A DNA stretch of 64,000 nt, taken from the NCBI RefSeq assembly GCF_003148665.1, contig NZ_QGGQ01000001.1, forward strand, positions 451,762-515,761, given 5' to 3'. The position numbers and the translations under genes are program-made. Each line of letters begins with the position of its first letter. Position 1 is the stretch's first letter. The DNA comes from Maribacter polysiphoniae. GTDB taxonomy: Bacteria; Bacteroidota; Bacteroidia; Flavobacteriales; Flavobacteriaceae. Shown here piece by piece: positions 7,461 through 16,388 of the stretch. The notes below the pieces were generated by a model that did not search any database, was not told the DNA's origin, and saw only the letters and a list, made by a program, of their open reading frames with translations.

Positions 7461-9359
7461 CTAATAAGCTCTTTCGTTCTTTCCTTGGTAGAAGTTGATA
7501 AATGCCTTGTTTACAACCCTATTGCCCCCTTTTGTTGGATAGTTACCGGTAAAATACCAGTCCCCTAGGTTTTTAGGACAGGCTTCATGCAGGCTTTCTA
7601 TCGTTTGATAAATAATCTTGACCTCGGCCTTAATATCGATAGGGCTCAAGAGCTCTCCTATTTTATCGGATATTTGTTGGGCGGTAAAAGGTGCGTAGAA
7701 ATCCTTGACATAATTAACGATGTCATCATCCTTTACATTGAGCTGGGCCAGGCATTTATTGTAAATGGCTGTTACCTGATCCATGGTATTGTGGTCTTCA
7801 TGAAGGGCGAGTGCAGCCTTAAAGGCAACGAAATCCTCCAATTTGGCCATGTCAATACCATAACAATCCGGATATCGAATCTGTGGGGCAGAGGAAACAA
7901 CAATGATTTTTTTGGGCGATAAGCGATCTAATATCCGTAGGATACTTTTTTTAAGTGTTGTTCCCCGTACGATACTGTCGTCAATGATAACAAGGTTGTC
8001 ATTCTTTTTTACGGAACCGTAAGAGATGTCATAAACATGGGCGACTAAATCATCCCTGCTACTGTCCTGGGTTATAAAGGTTCGTAGCTTGGCATCCTTT
8101 ATGGCTACTTTTTCAATCCTAGGTCTTACCGCCAGAATTTCATGAAGCTCCTCGCTTGTGATTTTAGTACCGATGGATAATATTTGTTCCTCCTTCTTTT
8201 TGTTCAAATAATTCTGCGCCTCCTTGACCATGCCAAAGAAGGATGTCTCTGCGGTATTCGGTATATAGGAAAAAACGGTGTTTTTTATATCGTGGTTGAT
8301 GGCCTTCAGGATCTGGGGAAAAAGAAGTTTCCCAAGTTTCTTGCGTTCTTGGTAGATTTCCTTGTCACTACCCCTTGAAAAATAGATGCGTTCAAAGGAA
8401 CATGCTTTTCTTTCCTTTGGTTTCAATATCTCATTGATTGAAGAACTGCCATCCTTTTTGATGATCATGGCATGGCCCGGGTCAAGTTCCTTGACCTTTT
8501 CAAAAGGAACATTGAATACGGTTTGTATGGCCGGTCTTTCTGAAGCGACCACGACTACCTCGTCATCTTTGTAGTAATAGGCGGGTCTGATACCGGAAGG
8601 GTCCCTTAGCACAAAAGCGTCCCCGTGGCCCAACATACCGGCCATCGTATAACCACCATCCCAGTTCTTTGCGGCCCTTCGTAGTATTTTATTGAGCTTT
8701 AATCTTTTTGCGATTAAAGGTGAGGCTTCCATTTTATTGAAGCCTTCTTTCTTTATTTGTTTATAGAGTTTGGCTACGGCATCATCCAAAAAATGACCTA
8801 TTTTCTCCATCACCGTTACGGTGTCGGCCATTTCCTTTGGGTGTTGTCCGAGTTGTACAAGATTGTCGAAAAGCTCATCCACATTGGTCATATTGAAATT
8901 ACCGGCAACGATAAGGTTACGGTGCATCCAATTGTTCTGTCTAAGAAAGGGGTGTACGTTTTCAATACTATTCTTGCCAAAAGTACCATAACGTACATGT
9001 CCTAATAGTACTTCACCAATATAGGGTATGTTTTTTTTCTGTGCCGCAACATTCTCTTGGTATTCAGGGTGTTCCTTAAAAGCAGAATTGATACGGTCAT
9101 TGATTTGATCAAAAATATCCTGAATGGGCTGTTGTTGTATCGAGCGTACCCTGCTCATATAGCGCTCACCGGGATCCATATCCAATTTGATACTCGCAAA
9201 ACCAGCACCATCCTGACCGCGGTTGTGCTGTTTCTCCATCATAAGGTACATCTTGTTTACCCCGTAGAAAGCCGTACCGTATTTTTCTTTATAATAGGAT
9301 AAAGGTTTTAGTAAACGGATTACCGAAATACCACATTCATGCTTAATTGCGTCGCTCAT
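7461..9359 (-). CDS. Amidophosphoribosyltransferase-type enzyme (PurF family, long form)
   Basis: The protein is 632 aa, against about 470-510 for typical PurF. The family makes phosphoribosylamine from PRPP and glutamine, the first committed purine step. Glutaminase-domain signatures are the nucleophile Cys9 after a short propeptide (MSDAIKHEC), RGQDGAG (47-53), GHVRYGT (120-126) and GNFNMTN (153-159). The PRPP-binding motif VIIDDSIVRGTT is at 457-468. The extra length comes from insertions in the N-terminal domain and a C-terminal extension of about 120 residues. Long forms like this occur in Bacteroidetes, and whether a second standard PurF exists elsewhere cannot be seen here. purN lies 1.7 kb upstream on the same strand. 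A terminator stands only 15 bp before this ATG. Confidence 0.85.
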   Translation of the reverse strand: MSDAIKHECGISVIRLLKPLSYYKEKYGTAFYGVNKMYLMMEKQHNRGQDGAGFASIKLDMDPGERYMSRVRSIQQQPIQDIFDQINDRINSAFKEHPEYQENVAAQKKNIPYIGEVLLGHVRYGTFGKNSIENVHPFLRQNNWMHRNLIVAGNFNMTNVDELFDNLVQLGQHPKEMADTVTVMEKIGHFLDDAVAKLYKQIKKEGFNKMEASPLIAKRLKLNKILRRAAKNWDGGYTMAGMLGHGDAFVLRDPSGIRPAYYYKDDEVVVVASERPAIQTVFNVPFEKVKELDPGHAMIIKKDGSSSINEILKPKERKACSFERIYFSRGSDKEIYQERKKLGKLLFPQILKAINHDIKNTVFSYIPNTAETSFFGMVKEAQNYLNKKKEEQILSIGTKITSEELHEILAVRPRIEKVAIKDAKLRTFITQDSSRDDLVAHVYDISYGSVKKNDNLVIIDDSIVRGTTLKKSILRILDRLSPKKIIVVSSAPQIRYPDCYGIDMAKLEDFVAFKAALALHEDHNTMDQVTAIYNKCLAQLNVKDDDIVNYVKDFYAPFTAQQISDKIGELLSPIDIKAEVKIIYQTIESLHEACPKNLGDWYFTGNYPTKGGNRVVNKAFINFYQGKNERAY

Positions 9360-9373
9360 CGCTTCTTTAGATT

Positions 9374-9401
9374 AAAAAAGCCCTGGCAATTGTTGCAGGG
9401 C
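9374..9401 (-). terminator. Terminator between the PfkB kinase and purF
   Basis: On the minus strand GCCCTG pairs with CAGGGC (inner CAA/TTG with one bulge) and is followed by TTTTTT. It lies 9 bp after the kinase stop and 15 bp before the purF ATG, leaving no room for a promoter between hairpin and gene. Confidence 0.8.
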
Positions 9402-9410
9402 GTATCATTG

Positions 9411-10337
9411 TTATTGTATTTCAATATCAAATTGTGTCAATGCCTTGAATTGAAGCATTCTCCTGTTCACTTCATCCTTGTCCAGATTTTGCATTCTTTC
9501 GGTGCCGAAACGTTCAACACAAAAAGATGCTAGATTAGAGCCGTGAATGACCGCATTCTTAATATTGTTGAATGATGTGTTTTCCGTGGCTGCCAAATAT
9601 CCCGAAAAACCACCAGCAAAAGTGTCTCCCGCCCCAGTTGGGTCGAAAACTTCTTCTAGCGGTAAGGCCGGTGCAAAGAAAACATTGTCTTCGTTGAACA
9701 AAAGGGCGCCATGTTCCCCTTTTTTAATCACTACATATTTAGGCCCCATTTCCTGTATTTTCCCAGCAGCCTTTACCAAGGAGTATTCATTGGTCAGTTG
9801 TCGTGCCTCTTCATCATTGATGGTAATGACATCGGTGTGTTTTATGACCTTCATCAATTCATCAAGGGTATTGTCCATCCAAAAATTCATGGTATCCAAA
9901 ATAACCAATTTGGGTCTTTTGGTCATTTGGTCGATTACACTCATTTGAACATTGGGGTGCAAGTTGCCCAACATGACCACGTCGGCATCCTTGAAATCAT
10001 TGGGTACCACAGGGTTGAAATCAGCCAAGGTGTTCAACTCGGTGACCAAGGTGTCCCTGGAATTTAAATCGTTGTGGTATTTCCCCTTCCAAAAAAAGGT
10101 CTTGCCGCCCTTCACCACTTCAAGTGATGAGGTGTCGATATTTTTATTTTTAAGAAGATCGATATATTCTTGCGGAAAATCGTCGCCAACTACGGAAACG
10201 ATAGCTGATTGTACATCAAATTGGGAAGCCGAAAGGCCAATATAGGTAGCTGCACCGCCCAAAATCTTATCCGTTTTACCAAAAGGTGTTTCAATAGCAT
10301 CGAAGGCGACAGTGCCGACAATCAGTAATTTGCCCAT
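9411..10337 (-). CDS. PfkB-family carbohydrate/nucleoside kinase
   Basis: This 308-aa ribokinase-fold kinase phosphorylates a sugar or nucleoside at the expense of ATP; the substrate is not identifiable. The C-terminal signature DPTGAGDTFAGGF carries the catalytic Asp and anion hole, and the N-terminal GGAATYIGLSAS resembles the substrate-side glycine motif. The start is placed at the ATG at 10337 (MGKLLIVG). An upstream TTG at 10358 overlaps the -7 promoter box TATATTTG and would be outside the transcript. It sits between rnhA and purF on the same strand, so a role in nucleoside salvage is plausible but is inference only. Confidence 0.85.
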   Translation of the reverse strand: MGKLLIVGTVAFDAIETPFGKTDKILGGAATYIGLSASQFDVQSAIVSVVGDDFPQEYIDLLKNKNIDTSSLEVVKGGKTFFWKGKYHNDLNSRDTLVTELNTLADFNPVVPNDFKDADVVMLGNLHPNVQMSVIDQMTKRPKLVILDTMNFWMDNTLDELMKVIKHTDVITINDEEARQLTNEYSLVKAAGKIQEMGPKYVVIKKGEHGALLFNEDNVFFAPALPLEEVFDPTGAGDTFAGGFSGYLAATENTSFNNIKNAVIHGSNLASFCVERFGTERMQNLDKDEVNRRMLQFKALTQFDIEIQ

Positions 10338-10355
10338 TACATTAAAATTTTGCTG

Positions 10356-10363
10356 CAAATATA
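10356..10363 (-). promoter_or_regulatory. -7 promoter box of the PfkB kinase gene
   Basis: TATATTTG on the minus strand matches TAnnTTTG. The predicted transcript begins about 10 bp ahead of the ATG at 10337, which decides the start codon. No clear -33 element is visible. Confidence 0.5.
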
Positions 10364-10423
10364 CATTAATGATGGGCTAAAATCCATAGGGATGTGGCCT
10401 TATTGTAAAAAGTTGTCAAAGCT

Positions 10424-11059
10424 TTATTTTCTTCCAAAATCTGCGGGAATTTCACCCCAAGCCTTGGTTTCCCACTTAACGATCGTTGTATTGTAAGTGT
10501 TTTTGTCCAACCAATCAAGGGCCCTTCGGACCAAATCGAATAGGTCTTTGTTCTTGGGTGTTTCCACTAACTTCGTATTACAGGTTTTTTTTCGGACCCA
10601 GCTCATAGCTGTTCTTGAGTCGGTATAAATGATACGGTCACTTTTCTGTTGTTTTAAAAAGGCCAACCCATGAACAATGGCCAAAAACTCCCCAATATTA
10701 TTGGTTCCTTGTTGAAAAGGCCCTTGTTTAAACAGTACTTTACCGGTTTTGGTGTCGACACCTTGGTATTCCATAATACCGGGATTGCCACTGGATGCGG
10801 CATCTACCGAAATGGAGTGGTAATTTGGTTTCCCTATTTTCTGAAGCTGTTCCGGGGTTAATCTTGCGGTGGAACTCTTTTTGCCTTTATACGATTCGTA
10901 ATCGGAGTTATAAGCCTTTTTTGCCATATCAAAGGTGGCAAATGACTTGTATTGGGCACCTTTGTAGCCGCTTATTGCAGCCTTGCAATCGCTCCAGGTG
11001 GTGTAAACCCCTGGGCGTTTGCCTTTCCAAACCACATAAAATTTCGACTTTTTTGCCAT
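10424..11059 (-). CDS. rnhA: Ribonuclease H family protein with N-terminal viroplasmin-like domain
   Basis: The 211-aa enzyme cleaves the RNA strand of RNA:DNA hybrids. Residues 5-50 (FYVVWKGKRPGVYTTW, then YKSFATFDMAKKAY) form the caulimovirus-viroplasmin/hybrid-binding domain found at the N-terminus of many type 1 RNases H. The catalytic domain starts near residue 78 and shows the four metal-binding acids: Asp86 (SISVDAASSG), Glu124 (NIGEFLA), Asp147 (IIYTDSRT) and Asp207 (IPADFGRK). Its ATG overlaps the purN stop codon by one base (TAATG), so the two genes are probably translationally coupled. Confidence 0.92.
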   Translation of the reverse strand: MAKKSKFYVVWKGKRPGVYTTWSDCKAAISGYKGAQYKSFATFDMAKKAYNSDYESYKGKKSSTARLTPEQLQKIGKPNYHSISVDAASSGNPGIMEYQGVDTKTGKVLFKQGPFQQGTNNIGEFLAIVHGLAFLKQQKSDRIIYTDSRTAMSWVRKKTCNTKLVETPKNKDLFDLVRRALDWLDKNTYNTTIVKWETKAWGEIPADFGRK

Positions 11060-11634
11060 TATTGGGCCAATAACAGTTGTTCAATGACTTTGGGAAAATG
11101 GTCATACTCCAATGCGTGTACCTTCGCCGCGATGTCTTCCACCTTGTCTTCGGAAACTATTTTGGTTTTCGCCTGATGGATTATCGCTCCCTCATCGTAA
11201 TGCTCATTTACATAGTGAATGGTGATACCCGATTCATCATCCTTGTTCATTTTTACGGCTTTGTGCACGTTGTCCCCGTACATACCTTTACCACCGTATT
11301 TTGGTAAGAGGGCGGGATGGATGTTGATGATCTTGTTCGGGAACGCTTTGATGATGTTTTCAGGGACTTTCCATAAAAACCCGGCTAAGACAATTAAATC
11401 CGGTTTGGCGCATTTTAAAATATCAAGGATGCAATCTGTTTCTTTAAATGCGGTTTTATTGAAGTATAAAGCATTGATATTTAATCTGTTGCATCGTTCT
11501 AAAACTTTGGCATTGCTTTTGTTAGTCAATACCATGGCTATAGTAACGTTTGGCTTATCCTGAAAATAGCGGATTATATTTTCAACATTGGATCCAGAAC
11601 CAGAGGCAAATAAAATAATTTGTTTGGTTTTCAA
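11059..11634 (-). CDS. purN: Phosphoribosylglycinamide formyltransferase (10-formyl-THF dependent)
   Basis: The 191-aa enzyme transfers a formyl group from 10-formyltetrahydrofolate to GAR in purine synthesis. Seen are the phosphate-binding SGSGSN near the N-terminus (11-16), the catalytic Asn104-His106 in INIHPALLPKY, and the conserved Asp147 in HYDEGAII. The length is normal. It is followed by rnhA with a one-base stop/start overlap. The 289 bp upstream to acpP is a divergent promoter region. Confidence 0.93.
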   Translation of the reverse strand: MKTKQIILFASGSGSNVENIIRYFQDKPNVTIAMVLTNKSNAKVLERCNRLNINALYFNKTAFKETDCILDILKCAKPDLIVLAGFLWKVPENIIKAFPNKIINIHPALLPKYGGKGMYGDNVHKAVKMNKDDESGITIHYVNEHYDEGAIIHQAKTKIVSEDKVEDIAAKVHALEYDHFPKVIEQLLLAQ

Positions 11635-11882
11635 AAGAGTAGGATTTTTTTAGAAGTATATAGTTTTTATTATCGGTAGGGCGACTAGGGAAAGAAACCG
11701 GGATTAGAGAACATAGCAGGCACTCTCAAATATTAAAAAGGGCTAAAATCCATAATCTTTGCTTTCCTTTTCCACACCGTTACCGAAGAAAATATTTTGG
11801 CTAAATTAATACACTTGTGTTTAAATTTCTTAAATTACTAACATTATTAAGCACAAAAGGTATTATTAACACCAAAGTTTTT

Positions 11883-11890
11883 TATTTTTG
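11883..11890 (+). promoter_or_regulatory. -7 promoter box of acpP
   Basis: TATTTTTG matches TAnnTTTG, 34 bp before the acpP ATG, the same spacing as at sodA. The rest of the 11640-11880 intergenic stretch is AT-rich and shows no other feature I can support. Confidence 0.5.
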
Positions 11891-11923
11891 CCAACAATTT
11901 AAATTTTAAAAACCAAAATTATT

Positions 11924-12157
11924 ATGTCAGACATTGCATCAAGAGTTAAGGCTATCATCGTTGATAAATTAGGAGTTGATGAAAACGAAGTGGTTTCAGA
12001 AGCGAGCTTTACCAACGACTTAGGGGCGGATTCACTGGATACGGTTGAGTTGATTATGGAGTTCGAAAAGGAATTTGATATTCAAATCCCTGATGATCAA
12101 GCTGAAAATATCGCAACAGTTGGCCAGGCCATAAGCTATATAGAAGAAGCGAAGTAA
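11924..12157 (+). CDS. acpP: Acyl carrier protein
   Basis: The 77-aa acidic helical protein carries growing fatty acids as thioesters on 4'-phosphopantetheine. The attachment Ser37 lies in the standard [10 protein letters not shown] motif. It heads the block acpP-fabF-rnc, a conserved order in Bacteroidetes. fabF starts 103 bp downstream without an obvious terminator, so co-transcription is likely. Confidence 0.97.
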   Translation: MSDIASRVKAIIVDKLGVDENEVVSEASFTNDLGADSLDTVELIMEFEKEFDIQIPDDQAENIATVGQAISYIEEAK

Positions 12158-12260
12158 TCATATGATTTCTTGAATACGTTAATAATTATCCATGCGGTAC
12201 ACATGCTGCATGGATATTTTTATTTAATTTCACTTGGCTTATTAATTTAAAGTTAGTTCA

Positions 12261-13511
12261 ATGCAATTAAAGCGAGTTGTAGTTACAGGATTAGGTGCTT
12301 TGACACCTATTGGTAATAATATTGAGGAATATTGGGAAGGTTTGGTCAGCGGAAAAAGTGGTTCCGCCCCAGTGACCTATTATGATGCTGAAAAGTTCAA
12401 AACCAAGTTTGCCTGCGAACTTAAAAACTTCAAAGCTGAAGATTATTTCGACCGAAAGGAAGCACGTAAATTAGACCGGTTTGCCCAATATGCCTTGGTT
12501 TCCTCTGATGAGGCCATACTTGATTCCAAGTTAGATCTGAATGTTGTTGACAAATTTCGGGTCGGTGTAATTTGGGGAGCAGGTATAGGGGGTCTTGAGA
12601 CATTTCAGAACGAAGTGATAAACTTTGCAAATGGGGATGGTACCCCAAGGTTCAACCCTTTCTTCATTCCTAAAATGATAGCGGATATTGCACCTGGTAA
12701 TATTTCGATCAAACACGGTTTTATGGGACCAAACTATACAACGGTCTCAGCATGTGCCTCATCGGCAAATGCCATGATCGATGCCCTTAACTATATTCGT
12801 TTGGGTCATTGCGATGTTATTGTTACCGGAGGTAGCGAGGCAGCCGTAACCATGGCGGGTATGGGCGGATTCAATGCCATGCACGCCCTTTCGACTAGAA
12901 ATGATAGTCCTGAAACCGCTTCAAGACCTTTTGATGCAACCAGGGATGGTTTTGTGTTGGGAGAAGGGGCAGGAGCTCTTGTTCTTGAGGAGTATGAACA
13001 TGCCAAGGCAAGAGGGGCTAAAATATATGCCGAGGTACTTGGTGGAGGAATGACAAGTGATGCGTACCATATGACCGCACCGCATCCCGATGGGATTGGT
13101 GTTGTACAGGTTATGAAAAATTGTTTGGAGAACGCTGGTCTAAAACCGGAGGATGTCGATGCGATAAATACCCATGGTACGGCTACTGTTTTGGGAGATG
13201 TAGCGGAACTTAAGGCAATATCAGAAGTATTCGGAGACCATGCGCCAAAAATCAATATCAATTCAACAAAATCAATGACGGGTCATTTATTGGGAGCTGC
13301 CGGTGCGATTGAAGCCATTTCGTCTATCCTGTCCATGAAATATGGTATTGTGCCGCCGACGATAAACCATACGACTTTCGATGATAGAATTGATCCAAAA
13401 CTGAACCTTACCTTGAATAAAGCGCAAAAAAGGGAAGTAAATGTGGCCATGAGTAATACCTTCGGATTTGGAGGACATAATGCATGTGTTGTTTTTAAGA
13501 AAATCAGTTAA
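12261..13511 (+). CDS. fabF: Beta-ketoacyl-ACP synthase II
   Basis: The 416-aa condensing enzyme of fatty-acid elongation joins malonyl-ACP to acyl-ACP. The catalytic triad is Cys165 (VSACASSANAM), His305 (NTHGTATVLGD) and His342 (SMTGHLLGAAG), the Cys-His-His arrangement of FabF/FabB. The C-terminal GFGGHNACVVF is typical. Length and gene neighbours (acpP before, rnc after) fit FabF rather than FabB. Confidence 0.96.
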   Translation: MQLKRVVVTGLGALTPIGNNIEEYWEGLVSGKSGSAPVTYYDAEKFKTKFACELKNFKAEDYFDRKEARKLDRFAQYALVSSDEAILDSKLDLNVVDKFRVGVIWGAGIGGLETFQNEVINFANGDGTPRFNPFFIPKMIADIAPGNISIKHGFMGPNYTTVSACASSANAMIDALNYIRLGHCDVIVTGGSEAAVTMAGMGGFNAMHALSTRNDSPETASRPFDATRDGFVLGEGAGALVLEEYEHAKARGAKIYAEVLGGGMTSDAYHMTAPHPDGIGVVQVMKNCLENAGLKPEDVDAINTHGTATVLGDVAELKAISEVFGDHAPKININSTKSMTGHLLGAAGAIEAISSILSMKYGIVPPTINHTTFDDRIDPKLNLTLNKAQKREVNVAMSNTFGFGGHNACVVFKKIS

Positions 13512-13518
13512 TAAGATT

Positions 13519-14250
13519 ATGAATTTCCCATCCAATATATTTAATTCCCATCCTAAGCAGGATGGGGATTTTTTTTTGGGTGTCACGGATATCTTGGGTT
13601 TTAAGCCGAAGCGACTCGAAATTTATAAAAAAGCCTTTTTACATCGATCGGTAAATAGAAAAGATAAAAAAGGCAACCCAATGAATTACGAACGCCTCGA
13701 ATTTTTAGGGGATAGTATGTTGGGAACCATAATTTCGAGGTACTTATATAATGAAGTGCCCGAAGGGGATGAGGGGTATTTGACCAAAATGCGCTCTAAG
13801 ATTGTTAGTAGGGAACATTTGAATGAACTTGGTAAAGATCTAAATTTGATCAAACTTGTCGAAAGTAGAATTCCCAAAACCCATTTTGGGGATAATATCC
13901 ATGGCAATGTTTTTGAGGCATTGGTAGGGGCCATTTATTTGGACCGGGGGTATAAATATTGCGAGAAATTCATCTATGATAGGGTTATAGGACCTTATGT
14001 TGATATTGAACAACTCGAGGGTAAGGTCATTAGTTATAAGAGTTTGATCATAGAATGGTGCCAAAAACAGAAAAAATCGTTCAATTATAATGTATATGAA
14101 GATACCGGCAAGGATGAATTGAAACATTTTGCCGTAAAGCTATCCATAGGGAATAAAGTTGTTGCAAAAGCGCGGGCAACATCTAAAAAGAAGGCTGAGG
14201 AGCGCGCTTCAAAACGTGCATTCTTTGCCCTTCAGGATAGGATAGGTTAA
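13519..14250 (+). CDS. rnc: Ribonuclease III
   Basis: The 243-aa endonuclease processes double-stranded RNA, including rRNA precursors and structured mRNAs. The RNase III signature ERLEFLGDSMLG (about residues 57-68) and the second acidic cluster GNVFEALVGAIYLDRG carry the metal-binding residues. A double-stranded RNA-binding domain fills the C-terminus (YKSLIIEWCQK through KKKAEERASKRAF). The start is taken as the ATG at 13519, 7 bp after the fabF stop; the frame stays open further upstream but only inside fabF. Confidence 0.95.
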   Translation: MNFPSNIFNSHPKQDGDFFLGVTDILGFKPKRLEIYKKAFLHRSVNRKDKKGNPMNYERLEFLGDSMLGTIISRYLYNEVPEGDEGYLTKMRSKIVSREHLNELGKDLNLIKLVESRIPKTHFGDNIHGNVFEALVGAIYLDRGYKYCEKFIYDRVIGPYVDIEQLEGKVISYKSLIIEWCQKQKKSFNYNVYEDTGKDELKHFAVKLSIGNKVVAKARATSKKKAEERASKRAFFALQDRIG

Positions 14251-14364
14251 TATTGCACTAATAAATTGAAAATATACCATTATTGTTTTAACAAAAATGG
14301 CTTTAGTCTATAGTCGCTTAGGCTGTATATTTTATTAATCATATATTTACGCTTTTGTACGCAT

Positions 14365-14829
14365 ATGGCAGCAGTGCATAAAATTAGTGGTGATTTTTAC
14401 GAGGAATCCTTTACCCTAATCGCATTACATAGTTCTATGCAGGACTATTCGATTGTGTATGCCTTGAATATGGTGCTCAATTCATCATTTGTTAGGGCTT
14501 CGAAAGATTTGGAACTGTCTGAATATAAGTCGTTTCCTTTCTTCGAATGGCAAGACGACCAGCATGATCGGTATTGGACATTGATTGCCAATAAGAGTAT
14601 AAAAAAAGAACTTTTGGTACGGGATGGACTTTTTCAAGATGAGCCTTCATTTGCAAAACACTATTTGGTACCAGAATATAAAGAGGTCGATTATTTTGTC
14701 AAGATTGAACATGATGATGATTTAGACTCATCCTTTCTGGTGAAAGATTTATTGACCATACCTAAAATAATAACTGCATATAGTTTGGATGCAGATACAT
14801 TGAAATCAAGAAACAACTTAATTTTTTAA
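14365..14829 (+). CDS. IPExxxVDY family protein
   Basis: This 154-aa Bacteroidetes protein has unknown function. The family's name motif appears as LVPEYKEVDYFVK near residues 105-118, with Val for Ile. There is no signal peptide or membrane segment, so it is cytoplasmic. It lies 3 bp upstream of the pyk ATG, and the two are surely co-transcribed, as in other flavobacteria. A link to pyruvate kinase function or expression is inference from this pairing only. Confidence 0.85.
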   Translation: MAAVHKISGDFYEESFTLIALHSSMQDYSIVYALNMVLNSSFVRASKDLELSEYKSFPFFEWQDDQHDRYWTLIANKSIKKELLVRDGLFQDEPSFAKHYLVPEYKEVDYFVKIEHDDDLDSSFLVKDLLTIPKIITAYSLDADTLKSRNNLIF

Positions 14830-14832
14830 TTG

Positions 14833-16275
14833 ATGCCAAAAATAAAAAAGACGAAAATAGTTGCAACCTTGGGTCCTGCTACGAGTACAAAGGAAGTAAT
14901 TGTCGATATGATAAAGGCCGGGGTTGATGTATTTAGAATTAATTTCTCACATGCCGATTACGAGGATGTAACGGCACGTGTAAAAATGATTCGTGAAGTC
15001 AATGCGGAAATGGAGACCAATATTGCTATTTTAGGGGATTTACAAGGCCCTAAATTGCGGGTAGGTGTAATGGCTGAAGAGGTAGTTGTGGCCCCTGGGG
15101 ATGAAATTGACTTTGTTACCGGAACGCCTTTTGAAGGAAATGCTGAAAGGGTATATATGAACTATGCCGCTTTTCCTAAAGACGTAAACCCCGGTGAACG
15201 TATTTTATTGGACGATGGTAAGTTGATGTTCGAAGTGATATCGACCAATAGGAAAGATCTAGTACATGCCAAGGTAATCCAAGGCGGACCGTTAAAGTCC
15301 AAAAAGGGGGTGAATCTGCCTAATACGAATATTTCCCTGCCGGCACTTACTGAAAAGGATGTCAAAGATGCCATTTTTGCCATTTCATTGGATGTCGATT
15401 GGATTGCATTGTCCTTCGTGAGACATAGCCAGGACATCATTGATCTACAGAATATCATCAAGGAACATGGCCAACATAAAATTCCGATTATTGCAAAAAT
15501 CGAAAAACCTGAGGCAGTCGATAATATCGATAAGATCGTATCGTATTGCGACGGTTTAATGGTTGCCCGTGGTGATTTGGGTGTTGAGGTTCCTGCGCAT
15601 GAAGTACCCTTGATCCAGAAAAAATTGGTGCTAAGGGCCAAAAAAGCCAGGATTCCTGTGATAATCGCAACACAGATGATGGAGACGATGATCACTAGCC
15701 TTACCCCCACAAGGGCCGAGGTCAATGACGTAGCGAATTCCGTTATGGATGGAGCCGATGCCGTAATGCTTTCCGGGGAAACCTCTGTAGGTAATTACCC
15801 AGTCGAGGTTATAGAGAAAATGTCAAGCATTTTGTCAAGCGTTGAGAATTCGGAACTGATTATCGTGCCTCAAGAGCCACCACACATCAGAACCAATAGA
15901 TATATTACAAAATCGGTCTGTTACCACGCCGCGATCATGGCGAATGAAATTAAGGCAAAAGCCATATCTACCTTGACCAATAGTGGGTATACGGCCTTTC
16001 AAATTTCGGCATGGAGACCTAGTGCCTATATTTTGGTGTTTACTTCCAATAGAAGAATATTAACCCAATTGAATCTACTTTGGGGTGTTAAGGCATTTTA
16101 TTATGACAAGTATGTTTCTACCGATGAGACCATCGAGGATGTGAATGTCATTGCCTGTAAAAAAGGATTTTTGGAGGAAGGTGATATGCTCATCAGTTTG
16201 GCGGCCATGCCGATCAAGGATAAAGGTATGGTGAACACATTGAGGGTGACCGAAATAAAGAATTGTGGTTATTAA
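14833..16275 (+). CDS. pyk: Pyruvate kinase
   Basis: The 480-aa enzyme converts phosphoenolpyruvate and ADP to pyruvate and ATP, the last step of glycolysis. Visible are KIVATLGPAT at the N-terminus, RINFSHADYED (substrate/K+ region), IIAKIEKPEAV with the catalytic Lys, MVARGDLGVEVP, and the metal/substrate loop ATQMMETMI. The C-terminal domain is complete. The ATG at 14833 is preferred over a TTG one codon earlier. A strong terminator follows. Confidence 0.97.
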   Translation: MPKIKKTKIVATLGPATSTKEVIVDMIKAGVDVFRINFSHADYEDVTARVKMIREVNAEMETNIAILGDLQGPKLRVGVMAEEVVVAPGDEIDFVTGTPFEGNAERVYMNYAAFPKDVNPGERILLDDGKLMFEVISTNRKDLVHAKVIQGGPLKSKKGVNLPNTNISLPALTEKDVKDAIFAISLDVDWIALSFVRHSQDIIDLQNIIKEHGQHKIPIIAKIEKPEAVDNIDKIVSYCDGLMVARGDLGVEVPAHEVPLIQKKLVLRAKKARIPVIIATQMMETMITSLTPTRAEVNDVANSVMDGADAVMLSGETSVGNYPVEVIEKMSSILSSVENSELIIVPQEPPHIRTNRYITKSVCYHAAIMANEIKAKAISTLTNSGYTAFQISAWRPSAYILVFTSNRRILTQLNLLWGVKAFYYDKYVSTDETIEDVNVIACKKGFLEEGDMLISLAAMPIKDKGMVNTLRVTEIKNCGY

Positions 16276-16298
16276 TTGTAGCTAACCTAATGTTATAG

Positions 16299-16332
16299 GC
16301 CCAAACACAAGCGTGTTTGGGCTTTTTCTTTT
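16299..16332 (+). terminator. Rho-independent terminator of pyk
   Basis: A perfect 10-bp stem, GCCCAAACAC pairing with GTGTTTGGGC around an AAGC loop, is followed by TTTTTCTTTT. It closes the acpP-to-pyk block. Confidence 0.93.
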
Positions 16333-16388
16333 AGTAAGTTTTCCAAACAGGGTTAGACTAATACTATGAGGTATTATAAAAACAAAGT

